From an uncultured Prevotella sp. (GTDB lineage Bacteria; Bacteroidota; Bacteroidia; Bacteroidales; Bacteroidaceae), in the NCBI GenBank assembly GCA_900540375.1, contig UQFS01000012.1, forward strand, positions 24,597-88,596: a stretch of DNA of 64,000 bases. The letters run 5' to 3'. The notes beneath the pieces were generated by a model. That model was not told where the DNA came from. It did not search any database and worked only from the letters and a program-made list of their open reading frames with translations. A program made the translations under genes and the position numbers. Numbering within the stretch: the first letter of the stretch is position 1; each line of letters starts with the position of its first letter. Of this stretch, positions 1 to 8,540 are shown one piece after another.

Positions 1-1254
1 GGCCGGCGCCGCAATTCGGACCTCGACCAAATGCGCATCGAGGGCGTGCTCTTCCACGGCCCGCTGCAGTGGCACACCTATTATTATCTCTCTTACCGCG
101 GTCTGCCGGGCGGCATCGTGCGACGTCTCTCCGACCAGTACACCGACGTAGGGCGCGAGTGGGACCAGAACTTCTTCACGCAGCTCTCCTGGCAGGATCA
201 TTTCGGAGCTGTCGGACTGCGCGCCATCGCCAAGTATGCCAACGACCGGCTGCACTATCGGTCGGACTATGACAACAATATCAGCGTGCACAGCAATGTC
301 ACCTATCACCAGCAGGATGCCTACGCGGCACTGGCAGCCTCTTATACTTATAAGGACTTTGGCATCTCACTGTCCCCCGATCTGCGCTGGAGCGACCTCA
401 CCGCTGACATGAAGCACTTCAGCTATGTCTATCGCTTGGACAGCAAGAACGCGCTGACCGCTTTTTACCGTCACGGGGGGCTGTCGCTCAACGCCACGGC
501 ACTCTACACCTATTGCCGCGACCACACCCGTCGCAAAGCCGGACCCCTGCACCGCTGGACATGGGATGCCCTGGCCTCCTACCGTCTTGGAGACTGGACA
601 CTGCGCGCCTTCTACAAGAGCGTGTTCCGCATACCCACGCTCAACGACCTCTACTACACGCTCACGGGCAACCGTTTTCTCAAACCCGAATATACCCGGC
701 AGTGGGATGCGGGATTCACCTATGAGCACCAATGGCTATGCGTGCAGGTCGACGGATACTTCAACCATGTGAAAGACCGAATCGTCTGTCTGCCGCTGAA
801 AGGATCGTTTCAGTGGTCAATGCTCAACTATGGCTATACACGCTGCGTCGGCACAGATGTCTCGGTCAACGCCGCTTTCAAGCATCATATTGTCATGCTC
901 TCCGCTACCTTTCAGGATGACCGCAACCGCACAAATCCTGGGGGGAAGGATTACAACGACTTTGTGGCCTATGCACCGCGCTGGTCGTTCTCGGCCATCT
1001 ACACGTTTCTCTGGCGTGGACTTTCCGTGTCGTTCTCGGACATGTTTGTCGACAAGCGCTACTGGACGGCGCAGAATAGTGTCGACGCCCCCCTTGACCG
1101 CTACAACTGCATGGACGTGAAGGCAGGATACCGCCTGAGATGGTTCACGATAGAAGCCGAATGCCAGAATGTCTTCGACAAGCCTTACGAAATGATTCAA
1201 CGGTGGCCTATGCCGGGACGGCGATATGCCGTGACAATGAAGGCGAACTTGTGA
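1..1254 (+). CDS. TonB-dependent outer-membrane receptor, C-terminal part (BtuB-like)
   Basis: The reading frame is open from base 1, so the gene is cut by the window edge. Signal peptide, TonB box and plug are off the window, leaving about 417 residues of beta-barrel. Alternating amphipathic strands rich in Tyr, Trp and Phe are visible. The stretch FRIPTLNDLYY, followed by a GN..LKPE motif, is typical of TonB-dependent receptor barrels, as is the closing QNVFDKPYE ... PMPGRRY region near the last strand. Receptors of this family import bound ligand across the outer membrane using TonB energy. The next two genes on the strand are a BtuG-like propeller and a DUF4465 protein, so corrinoid (vitamin B12) is the most likely ligand; this is inferred from context. 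A siderophore or haem receptor cannot be excluded. Confidence 0.85.
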   Translation, partial: GRRRNSDLDQMRIEGVLFHGPLQWHTYYYLSYRGLPGGIVRRLSDQYTDVGREWDQNFFTQLSWQDHFGAVGLRAIAKYANDRLHYRSDYDNNISVHSNVTYHQQDAYAALAASYTYKDFGISLSPDLRWSDLTADMKHFSYVYRLDSKNALTAFYRHGGLSLNATALYTYCRDHTRRKAGPLHRWTWDALASYRLGDWTLRAFYKSVFRIPTLNDLYYTLTGNRFLKPEYTRQWDAGFTYEHQWLCVQVDGYFNHVKDRIVCLPLKGSFQWSMLNYGYTRCVGTDVSVNAAFKHHIVMLSATFQDDRNRTNPGGKDYNDFVAYAPRWSFSAIYTFLWRGLSVSFSDMFVDKRYWTAQNSVDAPLDRYNCMDVKAGYRLRWFTIEAECQNVFDKPYEMIQRWPMPGRRYAVTMKANL

Positions 1255-1290
1255 ATGTTAAATGATGAATGTTAAATGATGAATGTTGAA
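1252..1290. repeat. AATGTTAAATGATG-type short repeat array
   Basis: The gap after the receptor gene holds back-to-back copies of GAATGTTAAATGAT and close variants, overlapping the receptor stop codon. The same family recurs at 20910-21020 and 32228-32338. It creates several ATG triplets upstream of the next gene, which makes its longest ORF start unreliable. Confidence 0.7.
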
Positions 1291-1327
1291 TGAAACGCAT
1301 GACATTAAGATAATAGGTAAAAAGCAC

Positions 1328-2587
1328 ATGATTATGGTAAAGAAATTATTATTTGCGTTAGCGCTGCTCCTCTCCCCTCTCTTTGGGCTTGGAGGGTCTG
1401 CCTCCCCCCTTTTAGGGAAACCAGGAGGGTCTGAGAGCCTGATCATCTGTAACGAGGGCAATTGGCAAAGCAACAACGGACAATTGTCGTACTACGAAGG
1501 CAAGACGGGCCTGCTGACCAATCAATGGTTCCGTCAGACCAACAAGACGAGGCTCGGCGACACGCCCAATGACATCATTCAGGTCAATGACACGCTGATT
1601 GCCATTGCCGTCAATTGGTCCAACATCATCCAGTTTATCCATCCCGACGGGACGGCTTGCGGGGCCACTGAGGGCGTGCCCAACAATCGTCGCCTCTGCT
1701 CCGACGGCAAGTATCTCTACGTCACCTCTTATGCTCATAAATGCGGCAACACCACGTTCACCAAGGGCTATGTGGCTAAGATCGATGTGGCAACGAAAGC
1801 CGTTGTCGGCACCTGCGAGGTGGGCTGGGAGCCAGAGGGCGCGCAACTCTATAAAGGCATGCTCTATGTGGCCAACACCGGCGGCTATGCTTTTCAAGAG
1901 GGTCATGACTACGAGAAGACGATCTCTGTGGTAGATCCCACGACGATGACGCTCGTCAAAAACATAGATACGGGATGCATCAATCTCTACAGCGAGATGT
2001 CGCAAGCCGGACAATACCTCTGCGTCAACTCTGCCGGTGATTATCACGACAATCCGGCCAAAACGGTCGTGCTGAACTGCGAGACTGGCAAGGTCACCAC
2101 TTTTGATTTCCCCTGTACCTATAACACCACCGACGGCAAGAAGTTCTACACCATCGGCTCGCAATTCACCTTCAATACAGGAGCCTATACCTGGTTTATC
2201 AATACCATCGACCCTCAGACAATGACAGTCACGGAAGGTATCTTCAACGATGCCATCACCCAAAAAATCAAGTCGCTGACAGCGCCCTACGAGATCTATG
2301 TGTCGCCCTACACGGGGAATATTTACTTCACCGATGCACAGAGCTATGCTTCTGCCGGTGACCTCTATGGCTACACCGCTGACGGCAAGGCACTCTTCGG
2401 ACCGTTGGAGACATATATCAATCCCGCACATATATTGGCACTCAAGCCTCAGACTGCGACGGGCATCAATCCAATCACAGCAAAGAACTACGAGGCTGCG
2501 CAACCCTACAATCTGGCAGGACAGCGCGTCAATGGCCACTATAAAGGCATAGTGGTGAAAAACGGAAAGAAATATATTCAGAGATAA
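1328..2587 (+). CDS. BtuG-like surface beta-propeller protein (YncE/DUF5074 type)
   Basis: Exported protein of about 419 residues. I start it at MIMVKKLL because the upstream codons lie in a short-repeat array and the signal peptide begins here. Propeller-type blades repeat through residues 45-370, for example NDIIQVNDTLIAIAV, YVAKIDVATKAVVG, GMLYVANTGG and TISVVDPTTM, matching the YncE/DUF5074 family. In Bacteroides the BtuG members of this family are surface proteins that capture B12 for BtuB; the receptor immediately upstream supports that role here. Two oddities. A GC-rich repeat appears to have entered just after the hydrophobic signal core (SPLFGLGGSASPLLGKPGG), and no lipobox cysteine is seen although Bacteroides BtuG is a lipoprotein. 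The C-terminus carries the tail YNLAGQRV...NGKKYIQR shared with the next gene. Confidence 0.72.
   Translation: MIMVKKLLFALALLLSPLFGLGGSASPLLGKPGGSESLIICNEGNWQSNNGQLSYYEGKTGLLTNQWFRQTNKTRLGDTPNDIIQVNDTLIAIAVNWSNIIQFIHPDGTACGATEGVPNNRRLCSDGKYLYVTSYAHKCGNTTFTKGYVAKIDVATKAVVGTCEVGWEPEGAQLYKGMLYVANTGGYAFQEGHDYEKTISVVDPTTMTLVKNIDTGCINLYSEMSQAGQYLCVNSAGDYHDNPAKTVVLNCETGKVTTFDFPCTYNTTDGKKFYTIGSQFTFNTGAYTWFINTIDPQTMTVTEGIFNDAITQKIKSLTAPYEIYVSPYTGNIYFTDAQSYASAGDLYGYTADGKALFGPLETYINPAHILALKPQTATGINPITAKNYEAAQPYNLAGQRVNGHYKGIVVKNGKKYIQR
1367..1435. repeat. GC-rich dispersed repeat inside signal-peptide coding region
   Basis: The run CTCCTCTCCCCTCTC ... GGAGGGTCTGCCTCCCCC ... CCAGGAGGGTCTGAG is palindromic, pyrimidine/purine-rich and unlike the surrounding codons. 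It resembles elements at 8482-8540 and 45564-45605. It is translated in frame into Gly/Pro/Ser-rich residues right after the signal-peptide core. Confidence 0.6.
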
Positions 2588-2608
2588 CAGTTATACACAT
2601 TAATAGAT

Positions 2609-4342
2609 ATGAGAAAAGGTTTACTCTTAGCCGTCCTTGGTCTGGCGGCTCTCTCGGCTTCGGCCCAGAAAATCAGTACGTCAACCCCCAGCAAATATCT
2701 GCAGGCTGTTGACGAGTATCGTCCGGCTCCCGGACAGTTTGTCAATACGCTGCCGGCATACGAAGCCGGCGACAACGCCACCACGATGGCCCAGAAATGC
2801 ACCGACGCCATCGCCGGAGGCAAAAATGGAATGATCACGCTGGGTGCTTACGGTGGCTATGTGACGTTTCATTTCGACCACAGTATCGCCAATGTCCATG
2901 GCCAGCGCGACTTCTACATCGCAGGCAATGCTTTTTATGCTGCCGGCATGACCATTGGTGGAAGTTGTGAGCCGGGTATCGTGATGGTGAGCAAGGACAT
3001 TAATCGCAATGGTATCGCCGATGATCCATGGTATGAGATCGGCGGTAGTGCTGACCGTGACAGTCTGGCGAAGACGGTTTTTGGCTATCAGATCACCTAC
3101 ACTGTCGATTCGCTCAAGGATACGCCATGGACCGACAACCAAGGTGCAAACGGTGTTGTTGCCCGAAACAACTTCCATCGTCAGGAATATTTTCCGCTTT
3201 GGATGCAAAGCCCACTGACCTTCCAAGGTACTCTGCTGCCTAAGAATGCTTGGGACAAAAGTAAGAAAGGAACTTATTGGGTACTCAACGCCTATGATTA
3301 TGGTTATGTGGATAACAAGCCCAATTCGGACTCCACAGCCTGCAGCTTTGATATTGACTGGGCCGTCGATCCGGTCAGTCGTGACAGTGTGCTACTCGAC
3401 TACGTCGATTTTGTGCGGGTCTATACAGGCTTGAACCAAGCTGCGGGTTGGCTTGGCGAAACCTCCACAGAGGTCTGCGGAGCTGAGGACCGCCACCTTG
3501 ATACTTCGGTCAGTACGATTCAGCATCATATCGACTCTGTGGTCGACTTCGAGGACATTGCGCTCGGCACGGACTCTATCATGCCATTGAGCGAGGATAA
3601 CCCGGAGTTCAGCTCTAAGGGCTTCGTGTTCCGCTGCAACTATTCCCCCGATTGGAACTACTGGTCGGGCTTCTGCGTGACGGGTAAGCATGACACTTCG
3701 TTTAAGGGCTACCACGATCAGTACAACAGCTGCGTGGGCCATGGCTATGCACAGTCGCAGAACTATGCTGTTGTCTATCCGCAAGGTGAGGAGATCAGCG
3801 TGGCTGATGGTAAGAAGACGATCAGCGGTTTCTATGTTGCCGCCAATGCCTATCTGCAAAATGCCATCCTCAATGGCGACGGCATGACACCGGGTGCCTT
3901 TACGAAGGGTGACTGGTATCGTGTGGATGTCATCGGTCTGGATGGCGAGACGAAGAAAGATACTATCTCGTACTATCTTGCTGACTACCGCTCCGACAAC
4001 GAGGCTGACCACTACTATGTCAAGGACTGGACATGGCTCGACCTTTCGGCACTCGGTGAAGTGACGGGCATCACCTTCCGCCTGAGCAGTAGCCGTACCA
4101 ACAGCTATGGCATGACCACGCCGGGCTATTTTCTGATGGATGACTTCAATGGAGTCTATGACGGGCGTAGCCGTAAGTTGGCAGCAGTAGGCAAGAACAA
4201 TGTATCTACTGCCATCTCAAATATCAACGTGAAGGCTGTTCAGGCTCAGGATGGTGCAGCTTACAACCTCGCCGGACAACGTGTCGGCAAGGACTATAAG
4301 GGCGTTGTGATCATTAACGGAAAGAAAGTGGTGAGAAGATAA
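2609..4342 (+). CDS. DUF4465 surface protein, possible corrinoid-binding partner (BtuH-like)
   Basis: 577 residues starting with a signal peptide (MRKGLLLAVLGLAALSASAQ), 21 bases after the BtuG-like gene and surely co-transcribed. Residues 30-290 form a secreted domain with GGYVTFHFDH and an EF-hand-like segment (DINRNGIADDPWYE). Residues 312-525 match DUF4465: VVDFEDIALG, a Trp-rich WNYWSGFCVT, the QYNSCVGHGY turn, then strands ending in GYFLMDDF. The protein ends in a tail, YNLAGQRVGKDYKGVV...NGKKVVRR, homologous to that of the upstream protein. DUF4465 proteins accompany BtuB/BtuG loci in Bacteroidales, and a B12-binding surface protein (BtuH) has been described there; equating this protein with BtuH is my inference. 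There is no lipobox. Confidence 0.75.
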   Translation: MRKGLLLAVLGLAALSASAQKISTSTPSKYLQAVDEYRPAPGQFVNTLPAYEAGDNATTMAQKCTDAIAGGKNGMITLGAYGGYVTFHFDHSIANVHGQRDFYIAGNAFYAAGMTIGGSCEPGIVMVSKDINRNGIADDPWYEIGGSADRDSLAKTVFGYQITYTVDSLKDTPWTDNQGANGVVARNNFHRQEYFPLWMQSPLTFQGTLLPKNAWDKSKKGTYWVLNAYDYGYVDNKPNSDSTACSFDIDWAVDPVSRDSVLLDYVDFVRVYTGLNQAAGWLGETSTEVCGAEDRHLDTSVSTIQHHIDSVVDFEDIALGTDSIMPLSEDNPEFSSKGFVFRCNYSPDWNYWSGFCVTGKHDTSFKGYHDQYNSCVGHGYAQSQNYAVVYPQGEEISVADGKKTISGFYVAANAYLQNAILNGDGMTPGAFTKGDWYRVDVIGLDGETKKDTISYYLADYRSDNEADHYYVKDWTWLDLSALGEVTGITFRLSSSRTNSYGMTTPGYFLMDDFNGVYDGRSRKLAAVGKNNVSTAISNINVKAVQAQDGAAYNLAGQRVGKDYKGVVIINGKKVVRR

Positions 4343-4373
4343 CGGCTTCAACAGCCTCTCCCACCAGCTTCAT

Positions 4374-4413
4374 CCCACTTTAGAAAGACATGGTTATGTC
4401 TTTCTAAAGTGGG
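4374..4413. terminator. Perfect 18-bp hairpin between convergent genes
   Basis: The arms CCCACTTTAGAAAGACAT (4374-4391) and ATGTCTTTCTAAAGTGGG (4396-4413) are exact reverse complements around a GGTT loop. It lies between the stop of the DUF4465 gene and the stop of the convergent GH2 gene, fitting a bidirectional terminator, although neither side has a T-run. Confidence 0.75.
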
Positions 4414-4523
4414 CTCAACAAACCTCTGTTGCTTTATTACTCTGTCTTATATTATATATTCTCCGTATGTCTTTCTGTCTATAAAGGCGATTTACTCTTT
4501 TATCTTTTTACTTCTTTACTTCT

Positions 4524-6980
4524 TTACCTTTTAATCGTCAGCTCCGCTGGCTGCAGGTCGGTGGCTTGGGCATGTACGACGACGGGCTTGGACTTATCCT
4601 TCACGCGCACCACGACGAGGCACTTGCCGAAGAAGGCGAGACGGTCGCTGGCTTTGAAGCGCTCGGTGGAGAACTGCGAGCCATTGTCCACGCCGACGAT
4701 GTCGGCATTGTCGGCCGTGAAGTAGATGTGGTTGCGTGCGTCGGGGCAGAGCGTGCCATCCTTGTCGGTGACCTCTGCATTGACGAACGTGGTATACTCG
4801 CCATGGTAGTCGCAGGTCAAGCGTATTGACGTGGCGGAACCGGCCGTGCGGATCGTCTGTCGCCGCACCTCCTTGCCGTGCTGACGGGCTACAACGGTGA
4901 TCTCGCCGGGCTCGAACGTCACGCGCCACATCACATGATACTGGTGGCTGTCGGCTTTACGACGGATGCCCTGACTCTTGCCGTTGACAAAGAGCTCCAC
5001 CTCGTCGGCGTTGTTGTAGTAGCACCACAGGTCGACGGTCTGACCCGGCAGCCAGTTCCAGTGAGGGAACAGATGGAGCACGGGCTTGGCGGTCCATTCA
5101 CTCTGATACATATAATAGGCGTCCTTCGGGAAACCGGCCAGGTCGATGATGCCGAAGTAGCTGCTGTGTGCGGGATAGCCATAAGGCGTGGGCTCGCCGA
5201 TATAGTCCCAGCCTGTCCAGATGAACTGCCCGGCGCAGTAGGGCGTGTGCTTGACGATGTCCCACGTCTCCTCGTGCGTGGAACTCCAAGGTGCATGGCT
5301 GTTGTCATAGGCAGAGCACATCATCGTCGCGTTGGTATAGGGTTTATCCCACCGCTCCGGTGCTATGTAGGTACTGTCGGAAGGCATGCGGTAGAAGCCG
5401 CGCGTCTGCAGGGCAGAGACACTCTCGGTCATGAGGAAAGGCTTGCCGGGGAAGTTCTTCGGCACGTCCTTGATCCACTGGCGATGGTAGTTGAAGCCGA
5501 TGAGGTCCAGGGCACCCGACTTAAAGAGATGGTTGTCGGGTGAGGGCTCGTTGCAGCCTGCCGTAATCGGGTGGCTCTTGTCGAGACTTCTGACAATGTC
5601 GGTGAGATGGATGGTGAGCAGCGAGTTGGGCGAGAGTTCCTTGCCATGGGCGAGTGTCGAGGCATCGTGGCCGGCGTTGAGGATCAGGTTGGCTTGCTCC
5701 GGTGTCAGAGCGTCGGCACTGGCCGACGACCACTGCTCGAGCACCTCATTGCCGATGCTCCAGATGAGTATCGACGGATGGTTGCGGTCACGGAGCAGCA
5801 TGTCGGTGAGGTCGCGCTGGTGCCACTTTTCGAAGAAGCGGGCATAGTCGTTCTTCGTCTTGCGACGCATCCACATGTCGAAAGCCTCATCCATGACGAT
5901 GAAGCCCATCGTATCGGTCATGTTCAGCAGTTCCGGTGCGGGTGGGTTATGGCTGCATCGGATAGCGTTGACGCCCATGTCCTTCAGCTTCACCAGTTGG
6001 CGACGGAGCGCGTCGTTGTCGAGGGCTGCACCTAAGCAGCCGAGGTCGTGATGGTCGCAGACACCGTTGAGTTTCATATTCTTGCCGTTGAGCCAGAACC
6101 CCGTCTTGGCATCGAAGCGGAACGAGCGGAAGGCCGTCGTCGTGCGTACGGTGTCTACGGTCTTATTGTCAATGATGATCTCGGTGAGCAAGGTGTAGAC
6201 GTTCGGCGCATCGGGGCTCCACAGGCGTGGGTTACGTACGGTCATCTGCTGCCCGGTGCTGCCGTTGGCAACCTGCGCGACGATCTTGCCGTTGCTGTCA
6301 AAGAGTGTGTTGCGCACCATCGGGTGCTGTCCCTCGTGGTTCTCGTCAGCGAGGGTGACGGTCACGGGCACCGTCCATGTGCGTCCGTTCTTTGTTGTCG
6401 GCATGACATAGACACCCCAGTTGGCGATGTGCAGCGGCGGTGTGGTGGTGAGCCACACGTTGCGGTAGATGCCGCAGCCCGAATACCAGCGCGAGTTGGG
6501 TTGGTCGCTGTTGTCGACGCGTACGGCGATGACGTTATCAGCACCGCGGCGGAGATAAGGCGTGAGGTCGTATTGAAATGAGATATAGCCGTAGGGCCGT
6601 GTGCCGAGCAGGTGGCCGTTGATATATACCGAGCTGTTCATATACACGCCGTCGAAGGTGATGAAAAGGCGGTCATCGTTGCCGAACGAGGCAGGTATGG
6701 TGAAGTGTTTGCGGTACCAGCCGATACCGCCGGGCAGCGCGCCGCCACCGGCTCCACTTGGGTTGTCGACGCTGAAGTCACCTTCTATCGCCCAGTCGTG
6801 CGGCAGGTTGAGCTGTCGCCACGTCGCGTCGGCATAGTCGGGGTGCGCCATGGCGGAGGTGTCGCCGAGACAGAAGAGCCAGCCGCGGTCGAAGTTGAGC
6901 ACTTCCCGCGCATCTGTGGGGAGAGACGTGAGGAGCGAAAGGAAGAGGGTGAAGAACAGGGATTGGATGTGGTGGGTCAT
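4524..6980 (-). CDS. Glycoside hydrolase family 2 beta-galactosidase
   Basis: 818 residues with a cleavable signal peptide (MTHHIQSLFFTLFLSLLTSLPTDA), so periplasmic or surface. The order is that of GH2 enzymes: an N-terminal sugar-binding jelly roll (about 28-200, with LPHDWAIEGDF and GGIGWYRKHF), an Ig-like domain (about 205-310), the TIM barrel (about 315-600) and a C-terminal DUF4982/Ig-like region. The barrel shows NAIRCSHNPP, the acid/base in SIGNE (Glu412) and the nucleophile in FLMTES (Glu519). The expected reaction is hydrolysis of terminal non-reducing beta-galactosides; beta-galactosidase is the commonest activity for this architecture but not the only one. It is last in a three-gene minus-strand set with an SGNH esterase and a GH36 alpha-galactosidase, suggesting a galactose-containing substrate. 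Confidence 0.88.
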   Translation of the reverse strand: MTHHIQSLFFTLFLSLLTSLPTDAREVLNFDRGWLFCLGDTSAMAHPDYADATWRQLNLPHDWAIEGDFSVDNPSGAGGGALPGGIGWYRKHFTIPASFGNDDRLFITFDGVYMNSSVYINGHLLGTRPYGYISFQYDLTPYLRRGADNVIAVRVDNSDQPNSRWYSGCGIYRNVWLTTTPPLHIANWGVYVMPTTKNGRTWTVPVTVTLADENHEGQHPMVRNTLFDSNGKIVAQVANGSTGQQMTVRNPRLWSPDAPNVYTLLTEIIIDNKTVDTVRTTTAFRSFRFDAKTGFWLNGKNMKLNGVCDHHDLGCLGAALDNDALRRQLVKLKDMGVNAIRCSHNPPAPELLNMTDTMGFIVMDEAFDMWMRRKTKNDYARFFEKWHQRDLTDMLLRDRNHPSILIWSIGNEVLEQWSSASADALTPEQANLILNAGHDASTLAHGKELSPNSLLTIHLTDIVRSLDKSHPITAGCNEPSPDNHLFKSGALDLIGFNYHRQWIKDVPKNFPGKPFLMTESVSALQTRGFYRMPSDSTYIAPERWDKPYTNATMMCSAYDNSHAPWSSTHEETWDIVKHTPYCAGQFIWTGWDYIGEPTPYGYPAHSSYFGIIDLAGFPKDAYYMYQSEWTAKPVLHLFPHWNWLPGQTVDLWCYYNNADEVELFVNGKSQGIRRKADSHQYHVMWRVTFEPGEITVVARQHGKEVRRQTIRTAGSATSIRLTCDYHGEYTTFVNAEVTDKDGTLCPDARNHIYFTADNADIVGVDNGSQFSTERFKASDRLAFFGKCLVVVRVKDKSKPVVVHAQATDLQPAELTIKR

Positions 6981-7109
6981 GGAGGGTTGGGTTTTTGTTT
7001 ATGAGAGACGGGGACGCATAGGGAAGAGAGGGCGCCCTGAGATGAGACAAGGGGACGCGTCTGGTTATAACCAGGCGAACAGAACGGAGCACCCGAACAA
7101 GGCAGAATG

Positions 7110-8462
7110 CTACCTAACTATCTTTGCCGCATATTGGCCTATTGCAGCATAGCCCTTCGGGTTGAGGTGGAGCCAGTCGTCGGAATAGTCGGCGCGCAGG
7201 CGCTGAGGATCGGCAGGGTCACGGACGAGGGCGTCGAAGTCGATCAGCGCGTCGAAGTGGCCCGGCTTGCGGATCCACTCGTTGACAGTCTGCCGCATGG
7301 CCTCGTGGAAATAAGAGTACCAGCCGTTGCCTTTCGTCGGCGTGATTGTCGCCCCGTAGACTTTGATGCCTTTGGCGTGGGCTTTATCGATCAGCGTCTG
7401 ATAAGCGTTGATGATCTCCTGCACCATCTTTTCATAGTTGCCGCTACAGCAGCCGATGTCGTTGGTACCCTCGAAGATGATGAGTTTCGTGATATTTGGC
7501 TGGGAGAGAATGTCGCGGTTGAAGCGTACGAGCGCCGGTTCGCTCAGTCCGCCACGCACGACACAGTTGCCGCCGATGCCCAGGTTGAGCACGCCGATGC
7601 CTTTCTGACAGCAGTCGGCTGTGCTTTTGCAGAACTGTGCGGACTCCTGCTTTTTGCCGCAACTCTTGTCTTCGCAGGACCTTGTAGACTCCTGCTTTTT
7701 GTCGCATTCCTTGCTTTCGCAGCAGATTCCGATTCCGTTGAGTGCATCGGAGAAGAAGTCGGTCCAGCGGTTTTGCAGGTTCGTCGTTGAGCCGCGTCCG
7801 TCGGTGATGGAGTTGCCGAGGACGGCGATGACCTCATGCGGGGTGTTGCCGAGCACCTCCAGTCGGGTGATATTGTACCAGTGGTCAGCCTTTTCGCCTT
7901 GGCTGAAGTCAGCCTTTGACGCGCCCTTACCGGCGAGGATATACGTGGTGGTCCGGCTGCCGCGGTGAGAAGTGGCGTGCTCGGGTGTACGTTTGCCATA
8001 GACCACGGTGACGGCGAGACGCTGTCCGGGACGCAGCTGATAGCTGAGGGCATCGGAGTAGATGTCCTTTCCGGCGTCGAGCGTGAGGCTCCGCTTATGG
8101 TTGAAGGTCAGGTAGCGCACGGTCTTGGCGTTGATGCGGGCGTTGCAGGGCAGGACGTCGGTTTCCTGTTTCATTGTTTTGCCCTGTGGCGTGTCGGCAG
8201 GGTCCGCGACATACACGGCGCTGATGTCCACGGGTCCGTTGCTGAAATGGTTGCTGAGTTGCATGCGCAGCGTGCTGCCGCCCATCGACACGTGGATGAT
8301 CTGACGGGCTGCTCGGTTGGAGAGGCTGGCCTTGGGCATGTCGCCGGAACCGGTAAACTCCGGTGCGGTAGCCCATGTTCCTTCCCACCGCTGGTCAGCG
8401 AAGAGGGGTGAGGTCACTAATAATAATAAGGTGACAATGCAGAAGAATAGTTTGTTTATCAT
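7110..8462 (-). CDS. SGNH/GDSL-type hydrolase (esterase) with Cys-rich insertion
   Basis: About 450 residues. I start it at MINKLFFCIV, where a signal peptide ending at LFADQ begins; an ATG 27 bases further upstream abuts a dispersed repeat. The catalytic part has the SGNH blocks: GNSITDG with Ser218, NLGIGGN, EGTND and DWLHLN with the Asp/His pair. An N-terminal beta-rich domain precedes it. Such enzymes usually remove acetyl or other acyl groups from polysaccharides; here the partners are GH36 and GH2 galactosidases. Between blocks I and II sits a 39-residue insertion with eight cysteines made partly of a 15-residue tandem repeat (C.KKQES...C), which is not part of the normal fold as I know it. 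The substrate is unknown. Confidence 0.85.
   Translation of the reverse strand: MINKLFFCIVTLLLLVTSPLFADQRWEGTWATAPEFTGSGDMPKASLSNRAARQIIHVSMGGSTLRMQLSNHFSNGPVDISAVYVADPADTPQGKTMKQETDVLPCNARINAKTVRYLTFNHKRSLTLDAGKDIYSDALSYQLRPGQRLAVTVVYGKRTPEHATSHRGSRTTTYILAGKGASKADFSQGEKADHWYNITRLEVLGNTPHEVIAVLGNSITDGRGSTTNLQNRWTDFFSDALNGIGICCESKECDKKQESTRSCEDKSCGKKQESAQFCKSTADCCQKGIGVLNLGIGGNCVVRGGLSEPALVRFNRDILSQPNITKLIIFEGTNDIGCCSGNYEKMVQEIINAYQTLIDKAHAKGIKVYGATITPTKGNGWYSYFHEAMRQTVNEWIRKPGHFDALIDFDALVRDPADPQRLRADYSDDWLHLNPKGYAAIGQYAAKIVR
7608..7724 (-). repeat. Cys-rich in-frame tandem duplication inside the SGNH hydrolase
   Basis: Two 36-base units, 7642-7677 and 7687-7722, are spaced 45 bases apart (15 codons) and differ at about six positions. 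They encode ECDKKQES...C and SCGKKQES...C. Cys-Cys pairs flank the region at 7608-7613 and 7719-7724. Confidence 0.8.
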
Positions 8463-8481
8463 GGATTTGGTAGTTTTTTTC

Positions 8482-8540
8482 AGCCTCATCCCCGGCTCCT
8501 CTCCTTGGGAGGGGGTGAGGCTTGGTTGGGGGTGAGGCTG
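8482..8540. repeat. GC-rich dispersed repeat between esterase and GH36 genes
   Basis: The sequence GCCTCATCCCCGGCTCC ... TTGGGAGGGGGTGAGGCT is palindromic and ends with a second direct copy of GGGGGTGAGGCT. It belongs to the same family as 45564-45605 and, more distantly, 1367-1435. It fills the gap between two genes of the galactosidase set. Confidence 0.65.

Noticed and set aside
1..1254. Possible cobalamin riboswitch for the receptor operon
   Set aside because: The operon start is outside the window, so no leader can be inspected.
1412..2539. 375-codon open frame on the minus strand
   Set aside because: Antisense to the BtuG-like gene; no signal peptide or motif of its own.
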